A stretch of DNA of 64,000 bases from Pedobacter sp. N36a. GTDB taxonomy: Bacteria; Bacteroidota; Bacteroidia; Sphingobacteriales; Sphingobacteriaceae. The notes under the pieces are model-generated. The model was not told the DNA's origin. It saw only the letters and a program-made list of their open reading frames with translations, and did no database searches. Shown in pieces: positions 8,580-15,372 of this stretch; position 1 is the stretch's first letter, and every line of letters begins with the position of its first letter. The translations under genes and the position numbers were made by a program. The DNA is taken from NCBI RefSeq assembly GCF_014472395.1, contig NZ_JACSZW010000001.1:62001-126000 (forward strand). The letters run 5' to 3'.

Positions 8580-9155
8580 TTAACGGCCTCTGCCATTGTC
8601 ATTCCCGCGTTTTTCACGTTCATTTCCTCTTTTATTCTGGTCATTTCCACGGTGATCACGTTCGTTGCCTCTGCCATTATCTCTAACCTGTGGTCTTTCT
8701 ACTCTTCCAGGATATTTTTTCGCTTGCCCCGGAGGCATTCCATGTGGATGTCCTTTCACTACGTAATAGCGTTTATCGTTACTATTTCTGATCACTTGCT
8801 GGGTACGTACGTCTTTGTACCTCGCATATTGAACGCGGTCACGGTCGAAATTACGGTAAGAATCTCTGGAGTTCAGCACCACTTTATATCCGTTATATAA
8901 GTCGTAATTTCGGTATCTGGCAGGCAAAGATCTGGAGAAAATCCATTTTCCTCGCTCCTGATAGATAAATTGCTGCTTTGGTACAGAGTAATAACTCTCC
9001 ACATCGGGCAGGTAATAGTAATCTACATGGTCGTAACCTACCGGACCCCATAATGGCTGTGAACCAATATTAATATTTAAACTGATCTGTGCAGCTGCAG
9101 GCTGAGCTAAAAAACCCATGATGCCTAACATGCTCATTATGATTAACTTTTTCAT
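8580..9155 (-). CDS. secreted protein of unknown function, paralog 1, Arg/Gly/Asn-rich tail
   Basis: The product is 191 residues with a signal peptide ending near PAAAQ. The folded part (about 25-135) starts with NIGSQPLWGPVGYDHVDYYY and contains many Tyr, Arg and Asp residues, ending at YYVVKGHPHG. The last 50 or so residues are a low-complexity basic tail with repeats of the type RGNE and RGND. It is clearly homologous to the next gene upstream (same order of motifs through RTQQVIR and KGHP), so the pair arose by tandem duplication. I know this family only as uncharacterised Bacteroidota exported proteins. The 30-bp gap suggests co-transcription with its paralog. Confidence 0.85.
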   Translation of the reverse strand: MKKLIIMSMLGIMGFLAQPAAAQISLNINIGSQPLWGPVGYDHVDYYYLPDVESYYSVPKQQFIYQERGKWIFSRSLPARYRNYDLYNGYKVVLNSRDSYRNFDRDRVQYARYKDVRTQQVIRNSNDKRYYVVKGHPHGMPPGQAKKYPGRVERPQVRDNGRGNERDHRGNDQNKRGNEREKRGNDNGRGR

Positions 9156-9185
9156 ATACGTATATTTTATCTGATGATCAAATGA

Positions 9186-9809
9186 TTAACCTCTACCTCT
9201 TCCGTGTCGGCCATCGCCTCCGCGGTCATTTCCTCTGCCTTTATTTCTTCCTCTTCCATGGTCACCGCGGCCACCACGGTCATGATCTCTCTGCTCATAG
9301 CGATATCCATTATCGCGATCGTATCTTTTATTACCTTTCCAATTATCATGCCCTCTGTCGCCGCGATTAAAACCACCGCGGTCGCCTCTACCATAATAAG
9401 GATGTCCTTTCACTACATAATATCTCGAATCATGGCTGTGTCTGATCACCTGCTGAGTTCTGATGTTTCTATACCTTCCGTAAACTACACGGTGGTGGTT
9501 AAAATCACGATAAGGATCTCTGGAATTGATCACCACTTTGTATCCACTATATAGGTCATATCCTCTATATCTTGAGGGTAATGAGGACGAATAAATCCAT
9601 CGGCCACGCTCCATATAAATAAACTGACGTCTTGGTACACTGTAATAGGATTCTATATCCGGCAAATAATAACTATCTACATGATCATAACCTACAGGTC
9701 CCCATAAAGGTTGGGAACCAATATTCAAACTGACACTGATTTGTGCCGAAGCCTTAAAGGGCGCCCATCCTATTACTCCAAGTAACCCTAATACTATTAA
9801 CTTTTTCAT
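9186..9809 (-). CDS. secreted protein of unknown function, paralog 2, Gly/Arg/Asp-rich tail
   Basis: The product is 207 residues with a signal peptide ending in KASAQ. The core repeats the motifs of its neighbour (NIGSQPLWGPVGYDHVDSYY, RTQQVIRHSHD, YYVVKGHPYYG). The C-terminal 70 residues are an expanded low-complexity tail rich in RGD, RGG and GRG motifs. It is the first gene of a two-gene minus-strand unit, and its upstream region contains the 11-bp operator repeats shared with the divergent two-component operon. The extended disordered cationic tail could bind surface polymers, but this is a guess. Frames antisense to the tail are open only because of its composition. Confidence 0.85.
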   Translation of the reverse strand: MKKLIVLGLLGVIGWAPFKASAQISVSLNIGSQPLWGPVGYDHVDSYYLPDIESYYSVPRRQFIYMERGRWIYSSSLPSRYRGYDLYSGYKVVINSRDPYRDFNHHRVVYGRYRNIRTQQVIRHSHDSRYYVVKGHPYYGRGDRGGFNRGDRGHDNWKGNKRYDRDNGYRYEQRDHDRGGRGDHGRGRNKGRGNDRGGDGRHGRGRG

Positions 9810-9862
9810 AACCCTATGTTTAATGTTTCATTTGTGTGTTTGTTGATTCAAATGTCTATAGC

Positions 9863-9932
9863 GAACATGAAAGGAACATGAAATTTCAGATTTATTTATT
9901 TTAATTTTCTTTTTCATCTTAATTTCATGTTC
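9863..9932. promoter_or_regulatory. tandem 11-bp operator pairs, probable OmpR-family binding site
   Basis: GAACATGAAAG (9863-9873) is followed directly by GAACATGAAAT (9874-9884), an exact 11-bp direct repeat. On the other strand, from 9932 to 9911, GAACATGAAAT is followed by TAAGATGAAAA, an 8-of-10 match in the same 11-bp phase. The two pairs face each other across 26 bp. OmpR/PhoB-type regulators bind such 11-bp-phased direct repeats. The site lies between the secreted paralog genes and the operon encoding the OmpR-type regulator at 10357, so it probably controls both. Confidence 0.65.
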
Positions 9933-10005
9933 GGCCCTCATCTTCGTATCATTCAATACCAGTGGCGCAGATAATAAAACACACACCATGTTTTAATGAG
10001 AGGGC

Positions 10006-10037
10006 GGAAAGTTTGCCTCGCAAGAGGCAAACTTTCC
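10006..10037 (+). promoter_or_regulatory. 14-bp hairpin with GCAA tetraloop just upstream of a start codon
   Basis: GGAAAGTTTGCCTC (10006-10019) pairs perfectly with 10024-10037 around the loop GCAA, a GNRA tetraloop closed by C-G. It ends 13 bases before the ATG at 10051 and therefore overlaps or adjoins the ribosome-binding region. It lies between divergent genes, so it is not a terminator of either. It may control translation of the small secreted protein, stabilise the mRNA 5' end, or terminate a short upstream RNA. Confidence 0.65.
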
Positions 10038-10050
10038 ATATATTTACATC

Positions 10051-10347
10051 ATGAGCACTAATAAATCCTTACGTTCATATACTGCAGCCCTACTTTTTCT
10101 AGGACTACCGATTGGTTCTGTTGCCAGCGAGAAAGCCAGTATACCCTTGTTTTTCAAGGAAAACGCCCTCAGTTCAAATGAAAAATTTTATCAGGATAGA
10201 AGAGATAAAAGACAAGAACGCGGCAAGGAAAAGAAAAAGCCAGATGTCAAAGAAGTTCCTCAATCCAGAAGACAGGAAAAGCCAGGAGAAGTAAAACCTG
10301 ATAAAAGAGAACGACCAAGCCGGGACGATAAAAGAAGAAGAGACTAA
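10051..10347 (+). CDS. small secreted, highly basic protein encoded ahead of a two-component system
   Basis: The product is 98 residues. A signal peptide-like segment (about 1-26, ending near GSVAS) is followed by a short hydrophobic stretch and then 50 residues almost entirely of Lys, Arg, Asp, Glu, Gln and Pro, for example KPDKRERPSRDDKRRRD. I recognise no domain. The tail composition resembles that of the divergently encoded paralogs. The gene ends 9 bp before the response regulator gene, so the three genes form an operon. A periplasmic accessory or feedback protein for the sensor is possible, by analogy with other operons of this layout. Confidence 0.7.
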   Translation: MSTNKSLRSYTAALLFLGLPIGSVASEKASIPLFFKENALSSNEKFYQDRRDKRQERGKEKKKPDVKEVPQSRRQEKPGEVKPDKRERPSRDDKRRRD

Positions 10348-10356
10348 AAACCCATT

Positions 10357-11031
10357 ATGAAAGTCCTGATTGTAGAAGATGAAAAAACGCTGGCGTATGA
10401 GATGGAAGACTTCCTGAAAAAGGCCTTTTATATTTGCGACCTGGCCCATAATATTAAAGATGGCCTGGAAAAGATGGAAAGTAATAGCTATGATTTTATC
10501 CTGCTGGACCTCGGACTTCCTGATGGAGATGGCCTTTCTTTATTACCAAAAGCAAAAAAGCACAATCCTGATGCAGCTTACATCATTCTAACTGCCAGAG
10601 GTAATCTAGAAGACCGCATTGCCGGATTAGACCTGGGTGCCGATGATTATTTACCAAAACCGTTTTCTCTATTAGAACTTCAATCGAGGATGCAGGCGAT
10701 TGCCCGCCGCAAATTCAACGTCAAAGAGGAGTTACTGCCCTTGGGCGATTTCCAGGTCGACCTGCAAAAACGACTGATCCTCTTCCAGGAAAACCAGATC
10801 GAACTTTCCAGAAAAGAATTTGATTTATTGAGCTATCTTTTCCTGCACAACAACCGTGTGCTGACCAGAATGCAGCTTAGTGAACACATTTGGGGCACTT
10901 TTGCAGATGACGACTACGATTCCAACTATATAGATGCACACATTAAGAACATTAGAAAAAAATTGAATGCCTGGGCACCAGCCGATTTCCTGGAAACCGT
11001 GCGAGGTGTAGGTTACAGAATCAGAAAATAA
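10357..11031 (+). CDS. OmpR/PhoB-family response regulator
   Basis: The product is 224 residues. The receiver domain (1-115) has the acidic pair EDE near residues 7-9, the phosphoacceptor Asp at residue 51 in LLDLGLPDGDG, and the conserved Lys in LPKPFSL. The C-terminal winged helix (about 128-224) ends with the typical RGVGYRIRK. It acts with the adjacent histidine kinase; the stop codon of this gene directly precedes the kinase ATG. The 11-bp tandem sites at 9863-9932 are the best candidate for its operator. Confidence 0.95.
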   Translation: MKVLIVEDEKTLAYEMEDFLKKAFYICDLAHNIKDGLEKMESNSYDFILLDLGLPDGDGLSLLPKAKKHNPDAAYIILTARGNLEDRIAGLDLGADDYLPKPFSLLELQSRMQAIARRKFNVKEELLPLGDFQVDLQKRLILFQENQIELSRKEFDLLSYLFLHNNRVLTRMQLSEHIWGTFADDDYDSNYIDAHIKNIRKKLNAWAPADFLETVRGVGYRIRK

Positions 11032-12348
11032 ATGAAGTTATCATCAAAGCTCATCCTGTTTATCACCAGTTCAAAACTGGCTGTTGTCTTGCTGTTTGTA
11101 TTTTCATTGCCTTACTTGGTGAACAGGATTGTCTCAGAATACACCAATTACTCTTTGAGAAATCAGCAAAACAAAGTCATCAATGTGGTACAAAAGAACG
11201 GGATCGAACATTACCTGCAGGGAGATGATAGTTATGGTAGTTATACCATGCTTAAAGAAGAGTACATTGCATTGGAGCCTGCGGCCAAAAATATACACAT
11301 TGATACTATAAAAACTGCACAGCGGATCGTAGAGCGCGATACTTTAACCTATAAAATCCTAATCCATACCTTCAAATACGAGCAGAAAAACTACCTGCTG
11401 GAGATTGGAAAAACCATTTCCAGTATCAACCAATACAATAAAACACTTCAAAAAACTGCCTTATATGTACTGATGGGCCTCATCGCGCTCACGCTATTAA
11501 TCGACTTGATCTTTACCAGAATCCTCATCAGGCCATTAGGTCAGATTATTAAGAGTAAACTGATCAATAGGAAATTTCCTTTTAAAGATTATTCTCCTCC
11601 AGTCCCCACTTCCACACAAGATTTTAAATACCTGGATGAATCCCTGATTCTTTTGATGGATCAGATCAATGAGGCATTTGAAAAAGAAAGAGAATTTACC
11701 GCCAATGCGTCTCATGAGCTCATGACACCAATCGGCATTCTTCAAAACAAGATGGAAAACTTATTGGGAGATGAAAACCTTCCCGAGAGTGTGGTGCTAA
11801 GGATTATTGAGATGATGAAAACATTAAGCCGTCTCAAGAAAATCTCCAACTCCCTCCTTTTGATCTCCAGAATTGAAAACCAACAGTTCGTTAAATCTGC
11901 CAGTGTCCAGCCTGCTGCGATCATCAATGAAGTATTGGAAGAGATCAATCACCGCCTGCTGGAACAGGAAATTGACCTTAAAGTGGCCTTAACAATAGAC
12001 CAGACGTTAAGGAATGTGAATCAGGATTTACTCTTTCAGCTGTTCTACAACCTAATCAATAATGCCATTAAATACAATGTTTATCAGGGAAGTATTCTGA
12101 TCACTGACAGCTATACTCCTGAAAATGCTTATGCCATCACCATTGAGGATACCGGAATCGGCATTGCCGAAGAAGACCTGGATTTCATCTTTGATCGGTT
12201 TAGAAAAGCAAACCTTTCCGAAAATGTTGGTTATGGTCTTGGCCTTTCTATCGTTAAAAGTATTGCCCTATACCATAATATTGAAATTCATGTCCGCTCT
12301 AAGGTAAAAGAAGGCAGTACCTTTACCCTGATCTTCCCGGCCAGCTAA
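11032..12348 (+). CDS. membrane sensor histidine kinase
   Basis: The product is 438 residues. Two membrane helices (about 7-30 and 142-165) bracket a short periplasmic sensing region of some 110 residues. A HAMP-like linker follows, then the HisKA dimerisation domain with the phosphorylated His at residue 228 in ASHELMTP, and the ATPase domain with N-box NLINNAIKYN, DTGIGI and GLGLSIV. It phosphorylates the regulator encoded immediately before it. The signal is unknown. Proximity of genes for Arg- and Lys-rich secreted proteins hints at envelope stress or surface charge, but this is inference. Confidence 0.94.
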   Translation: MKLSSKLILFITSSKLAVVLLFVFSLPYLVNRIVSEYTNYSLRNQQNKVINVVQKNGIEHYLQGDDSYGSYTMLKEEYIALEPAAKNIHIDTIKTAQRIVERDTLTYKILIHTFKYEQKNYLLEIGKTISSINQYNKTLQKTALYVLMGLIALTLLIDLIFTRILIRPLGQIIKSKLINRKFPFKDYSPPVPTSTQDFKYLDESLILLMDQINEAFEKEREFTANASHELMTPIGILQNKMENLLGDENLPESVVLRIIEMMKTLSRLKKISNSLLLISRIENQQFVKSASVQPAAIINEVLEEINHRLLEQEIDLKVALTIDQTLRNVNQDLLFQLFYNLINNAIKYNVYQGSILITDSYTPENAYAITIEDTGIGIAEEDLDFIFDRFRKANLSENVGYGLGLSIVKSIALYHNIEIHVRSKVKEGSTFTLIFPAS

Positions 12349-12486
12349 AAACACATTAAGACGCTCCTGCTCCTGGAAGCAGTCAGTTCCATAAAGCCTT
12401 TCTGATGCTGTACTAAATTCATTACCTGAGCAAAACCACGCCTGCACCTGAATTTTATTCACTGAATATCAATATATTAAGCAGAA

Positions 12487-12517
12487 AAACTATTTAAATA
12501 GTTGACAAACTATTTAA
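12487..12517. promoter_or_regulatory. BlaI-type operator: perfect dyad plus repeated half-site
   Basis: AACTATTTAAATAGTT (12488-12503) is a perfect 16-bp palindrome. The half-site AAACTATTTAA at 12487-12497 recurs exactly at 12507-12517, 20 bp away, i.e. two helical turns. The element lies 21 bp before the BlaI-type regulator start. Autoregulation through such dyads is usual for BlaI/MecI repressors. The match of this operator to this repressor is inference. Confidence 0.6.
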
Positions 12518-12538
12518 CAATCGTAAACAGTGCATACA

Positions 12539-12910
12539 ATGAGAGAACTTACAAAAGCAGATGAACAGGTGATGTTGATTTTATGGGAAATAAAGGACGG
12601 CTTAACTAAAGACGTGATTGAAAAAATGGATCCGCCTAAACCGGCATACAATACTGTATCTACGGTGATCATGGTATTAGAGGGCAAAGGTTTTATCGAC
12701 CACAAAGCCGTTGGAAATACACATATCTATTTCCCGGTCATCATAGAAGACCAGTACAAGCACTTTGCCTTCGAGAAAGTGATCAACAATTACTTTGAAA
12801 ACTCTTATGAAAGTTTGGTATCCTTTTTAGTAAAGGAAAAAAACATGGATATGGAGGCGCTTGACGAATTAATCCAAATGGCAGAAAAACTTAAAAACAA
12901 GAAATGGTAA
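12539..12910 (+). CDS. BlaI/MecI/CopY-family transcriptional repressor
   Basis: The product is 123 residues from the ATG at 12539; a GTG three codons upstream is possible but less likely. The winged-helix domain shows MRELTKADEQVMLILWEI, the recognition region PAYNTVSTVIMVLEGKGFI, and the wing ending in NTHIYFPVI. The C-terminal dimerisation helices follow. Family members repress their own operon until a partner M56 metalloprotease triggers their cleavage. Here the partner gene overlaps the end of this gene by 7 bp but encodes a shortened protease, so signalling may be altered. Confidence 0.92.
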   Translation: MRELTKADEQVMLILWEIKDGLTKDVIEKMDPPKPAYNTVSTVIMVLEGKGFIDHKAVGNTHIYFPVIIEDQYKHFAFEKVINNYFENSYESLVSFLVKEKNMDMEALDELIQMAEKLKNKKW

Positions 12911-13524
12911 CTTATGTCAAGTTGAACCAGAACAACCCGGCTTTTTCCTTTTTCAACCTATTATTTATTCCTTCAGACATTGCAGGAAAAAAAACGATTC
13001 TAAAACATGAATTGGTACACATTCGTCAACGACACAGCCTGGATATTATCTTTTTTGAAATCATTCAGATCCTGAGCTGGTTCAATCCAATTACCTATCT
13101 CCTGAAAAAAGACATCAAACTTCTGCATGAATATATTGCCGATGAACAAACCACATTAAAAGAAATTGGAAAATATGATTATGCCTTATTTCTGTTTAAA
13201 CATTCTTTTGGAATGGAAGCCAAGTTCCTGTTCGCATTGCCAATCGCAGCGGTCATGCTAGGTAGCTCTACTTTGGCTTTTACGAAAGATTATAGTCTGG
13301 TAGACTTATATCCGAAAAAATCAGTCAGCAGTACTGCCACGGTACTAAAACCACTGCATTTCTGCACAAAGCAGGAGCCTATTAAAAGTAAAACGCAAAA
13401 AAAACCTGCATTACCAGCGGCTCCACCAGCGCCACCGCCGCCAGGAGTTCCTCCTCCAATTATCACAAAAGACAAGGAACCAATTAAAAAAGGAGTAACA
13501 TCCAGCAAACCAGTATATCCTTAA
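12904..13524 (+). CDS. truncated BlaR1-like M56 metallopeptidase lacking its N-terminal membrane domain
   Basis: The product is 206 residues, far shorter than normal M56 sensors (compare the 583-residue protein encoded at 21008-22759). It starts just before the catalytic part: the zinc motif HELVH is at residues 35-39, followed by HSLDIIFFEI, the SWFNPITYLL helix and EYIADEQ with the further metal ligand. One membrane helix remains (LFALPIAAVMLGSSTLAF). A Pro-rich tail ends abruptly at SKPVYP. The N-terminal helices (usually the first 100-170 residues) and the usual C-terminal sensor are missing. The reading frame is intact, so it may be a degraded remnant or a minimal protease. It could be soluble or singly anchored. 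Confidence 0.75.
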   Translation: MVTYVKLNQNNPAFSFFNLLFIPSDIAGKKTILKHELVHIRQRHSLDIIFFEIIQILSWFNPITYLLKKDIKLLHEYIADEQTTLKEIGKYDYALFLFKHSFGMEAKFLFALPIAAVMLGSSTLAFTKDYSLVDLYPKKSVSSTATVLKPLHFCTKQEPIKSKTQKKPALPAAPPAPPPPGVPPPIITKDKEPIKKGVTSSKPVYP

Positions 13525-13570
13525 ACACCAAACGTCATCAAGAGTAAAATCATGATGACGTTTGGTGTTT
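13523..13570. terminator. strong bidirectional hairpin terminator
   Basis: An 18-bp perfect stem (13523-13540 with 13553-13570) with a 12-base loop has A- and T-rich ends. It overlaps the stop codon of the M56 remnant and lies 19 bp from the end of the convergent PepSY-like gene, so it serves both. Confidence 0.85.
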
Positions 13571-13588
13571 GGGTAAATTCCCTGTAAA

Positions 13589-14023
13589 CTATAATATTCT
13601 ATTGACTACATTTCCTTTAGCGTCAAAAACTACTTTCTTTTCTTCTCCTACTTTTTTCAGTTCCACCTTATAAAGGAATACTTTTCCTTCTTCAAACTGG
13701 TCTACATCATCAATTCTATAACCACTATAGTTTTTCTTGATGACATTTGATACCGCTACAGGCAGCTCTTTCGCTCTGATTTCTTTTTTATGCTTAACAA
13801 GTGTACCCTTATTAGTGAACCAGACTTCATGGTCACGTCTGCCGATATCAAAATCTGCATTGTACAAATCGCCTTTCAATTCCCATTCTACTTTAGTGGC
13901 ATTAGGGAATGCTTTCTTAAAGGAATTTCGCACTTCTAAAGGAACATCTTTTGCAGGAATATCTTGTGCATAGCTGAAGCCTGAAAACAACAGGCCCAGG
14001 GCTAGTAATAGTTTATTTTTCAT
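13589..14023 (-). CDS. exported PepSY-like domain protein
   Basis: The product is 144 residues from the ATG at 14023 (MKNKLLLALGLLFSGFSYAQ signal peptide); an ATG eight codons upstream would only lengthen the n-region. The mature part holds two PepSY-like units: one around VRNSFKKAFPNATKVEWEL and DFDIGRRDHEVWF, one around VIKKNYSGYRIDDVDQFE and YKVELKK. This fold is common in small periplasmic Bacteroidota proteins often found with two-component systems. No enzymatic role is known. It is transcribed alone, convergent with the M56 remnant. Confidence 0.85.
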   Translation of the reverse strand: MKNKLLLALGLLFSGFSYAQDIPAKDVPLEVRNSFKKAFPNATKVEWELKGDLYNADFDIGRRDHEVWFTNKGTLVKHKKEIRAKELPVAVSNVIKKNYSGYRIDDVDQFEEGKVFLYKVELKKVGEEKKVVFDAKGNVVNRIL

Positions 14024-14197
14024 GGTAAATGATTTATGTTTCATCAACCTACCACAAAGAAAGCGCCTAAATTCATCAGTAGATCAAATTAAGCAAGAGC
14101 ACCCTGCTTTTTAGTACCTAAACAAGTATTAAAACGTAATTATTTTAATTTTAGCCGATAATAACGAAAATAATAACGTCTATAAAAGCATGCGATG

Positions 14198-14722
14198 CTA
14201 AGCCTGAGGATCAAGTTTAGACCCGATTTTTCTTTTATGAAATGAATCGAAAATGATCAATGACATCCCAGCCATAATAGATAGGTCAGCTGCATTAAAA
14301 ATACCGGTCTGGAATACAATAAAATCTATATGAAGAAAATCGGTAACAGCGCCATAAATGATCCTGTCGTACAAATTACCTATCCCACCACCAATCACAC
14401 AGCAAATACCGAATACCAATACCGGGCTCAGGTCTTTCCTGGTCATGACAAAATAAAGACCAGCCATTAATACGGCAACTGGCAGCAGCAGTAAGAAAAC
14501 AAATTTTATTCCGGAATGCAGGGCATCCCCCATGCTTAAGAAAGCACCAGAGTTCTCCACTTTAGTCAGGGTCACGTAATTACTGAAAACCTTTATATTT
14601 TCATAGTAATCTACCCGTTCTCTTACGATAGACTTGCTCATCTGATCGCAACCGACATTCAATAGTATAATGACTAAGATCAGCACCTTTCCCGCCAGAC
14701 CACTAAATTTTCTTTTTTCCAT
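14198..14722 (-). CDS. lspA: lipoprotein signal peptidase (signal peptidase II)
   Basis: The product is 174 residues and cleaves lipoprotein signal peptides after lipidation in the inner membrane. Four membrane helices are evident. The catalytic aspartates lie in GNLYDRIIYGAVTDF and FNAADLSI, the two conserved LspA boxes. NSGAF near residue 57 matches the conserved NxGAF motif. The gene stands alone. The many lipoproteins in this window (SusD, DUF4397, DUF4876, SdiA-regulated type) would be its substrates. Confidence 0.96.
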   Translation of the reverse strand: MEKRKFSGLAGKVLILVIILLNVGCDQMSKSIVRERVDYYENIKVFSNYVTLTKVENSGAFLSMGDALHSGIKFVFLLLLPVAVLMAGLYFVMTRKDLSPVLVFGICCVIGGGIGNLYDRIIYGAVTDFLHIDFIVFQTGIFNAADLSIMAGMSLIIFDSFHKRKIGSKLDPQA

Positions 14723-14828
14723 TTTGGCACCTCAATTGATAAATATAGGAATTGTATTTTTGAATTCAAATGACACATTCCTCAGATGAGAACGCGATAT
14801 TGCCAATATTAATCTATAAAAAGACGTT

Positions 14829-15311
14829 ATGAAATCATTTTTCTTTTCCCTGCTATTCGTTTCATTTTCAATTGGCGCATTTGCCCAAGGCCTGGCACCA
14901 GGATCAAAGCTCCCTAAAGCTGTTTTTTATAAAGAAAATGGCACAACTTTTTCTACTGATCAGATTCCAGGAGGAAAAAAATCACTGATCATGTTTTTTG
15001 ATGCGACCTGTGAACATTGTCAGAAGGTAGCCGGAAACCTGAGTAAAAACACCAAGGAATTGTCAAATGTCAACTTTTATATGATTTCACAGGATGTCTT
15101 CCGTTCCATTAATTATTTCGTCGATACTTTTGCCAAACCTTTAAAAACGATGAAAAACGTAACGACCTTACAAGACAAGGATTATGTTTTCATCCCATTA
15201 TTTCATCCAAAACAATACCCTTCTTTATACCTGTACGGACCAGATAAAAAACTGATCTTATTTTCCAGCAATGAAAAGGATCTACCCAAATTCCTTAGCC
15301 TGATGAAATAA
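14829..15311 (+). CDS. exported thioredoxin-fold protein
   Basis: The product is 160 residues with a signal peptide (about 1-19, ending in GAFAQ). The mature protein has a redoxin/TlpA-like fold with the strand SLIMFFDATCEHCQKV, where CEHC is the redox CxxC. A later FIPLFHPKQYPSLYLYGP contains the cis-Pro region. It probably works in the periplasm on disulfides or as part of a membrane-linked redox relay. It is monocistronic and ends at its own terminator, so genome context gives no partner. Confidence 0.85.
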   Translation: MKSFFFSLLFVSFSIGAFAQGLAPGSKLPKAVFYKENGTTFSTDQIPGGKKSLIMFFDATCEHCQKVAGNLSKNTKELSNVNFYMISQDVFRSINYFVDTFAKPLKTMKNVTTLQDKDYVFIPLFHPKQYPSLYLYGPDKKLILFSSNEKDLPKFLSLMK

Positions 15312-15318
15312 AGAGTTC

Positions 15319-15361
15319 AAAAAAAATGCCCGATCAATAGCTAATGATCGGACATTTTTTT
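15319..15361. terminator. intrinsic terminator between convergent genes
   Basis: ATG-C-CCGATCA pairs with TGATCGG-A-CAT with one C/A mismatch. Flanking A- and T-runs extend the stem and supply U-tracts on both strands. It separates the thioredoxin-like gene from the prolyl oligopeptidase gene. Confidence 0.8.
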
Positions 15362-15372
15362 ATCTACCGGGT

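Noticed and set aside
9167..9554. Open frames on both strands antisense or out of phase with the secreted paralog tail.
   Set aside because: They result from the repetitive CG-rich codons of the Arg/Gly/Asp tail; they lack signals, and the coding frame with a signal peptide and a paralog explains the region.
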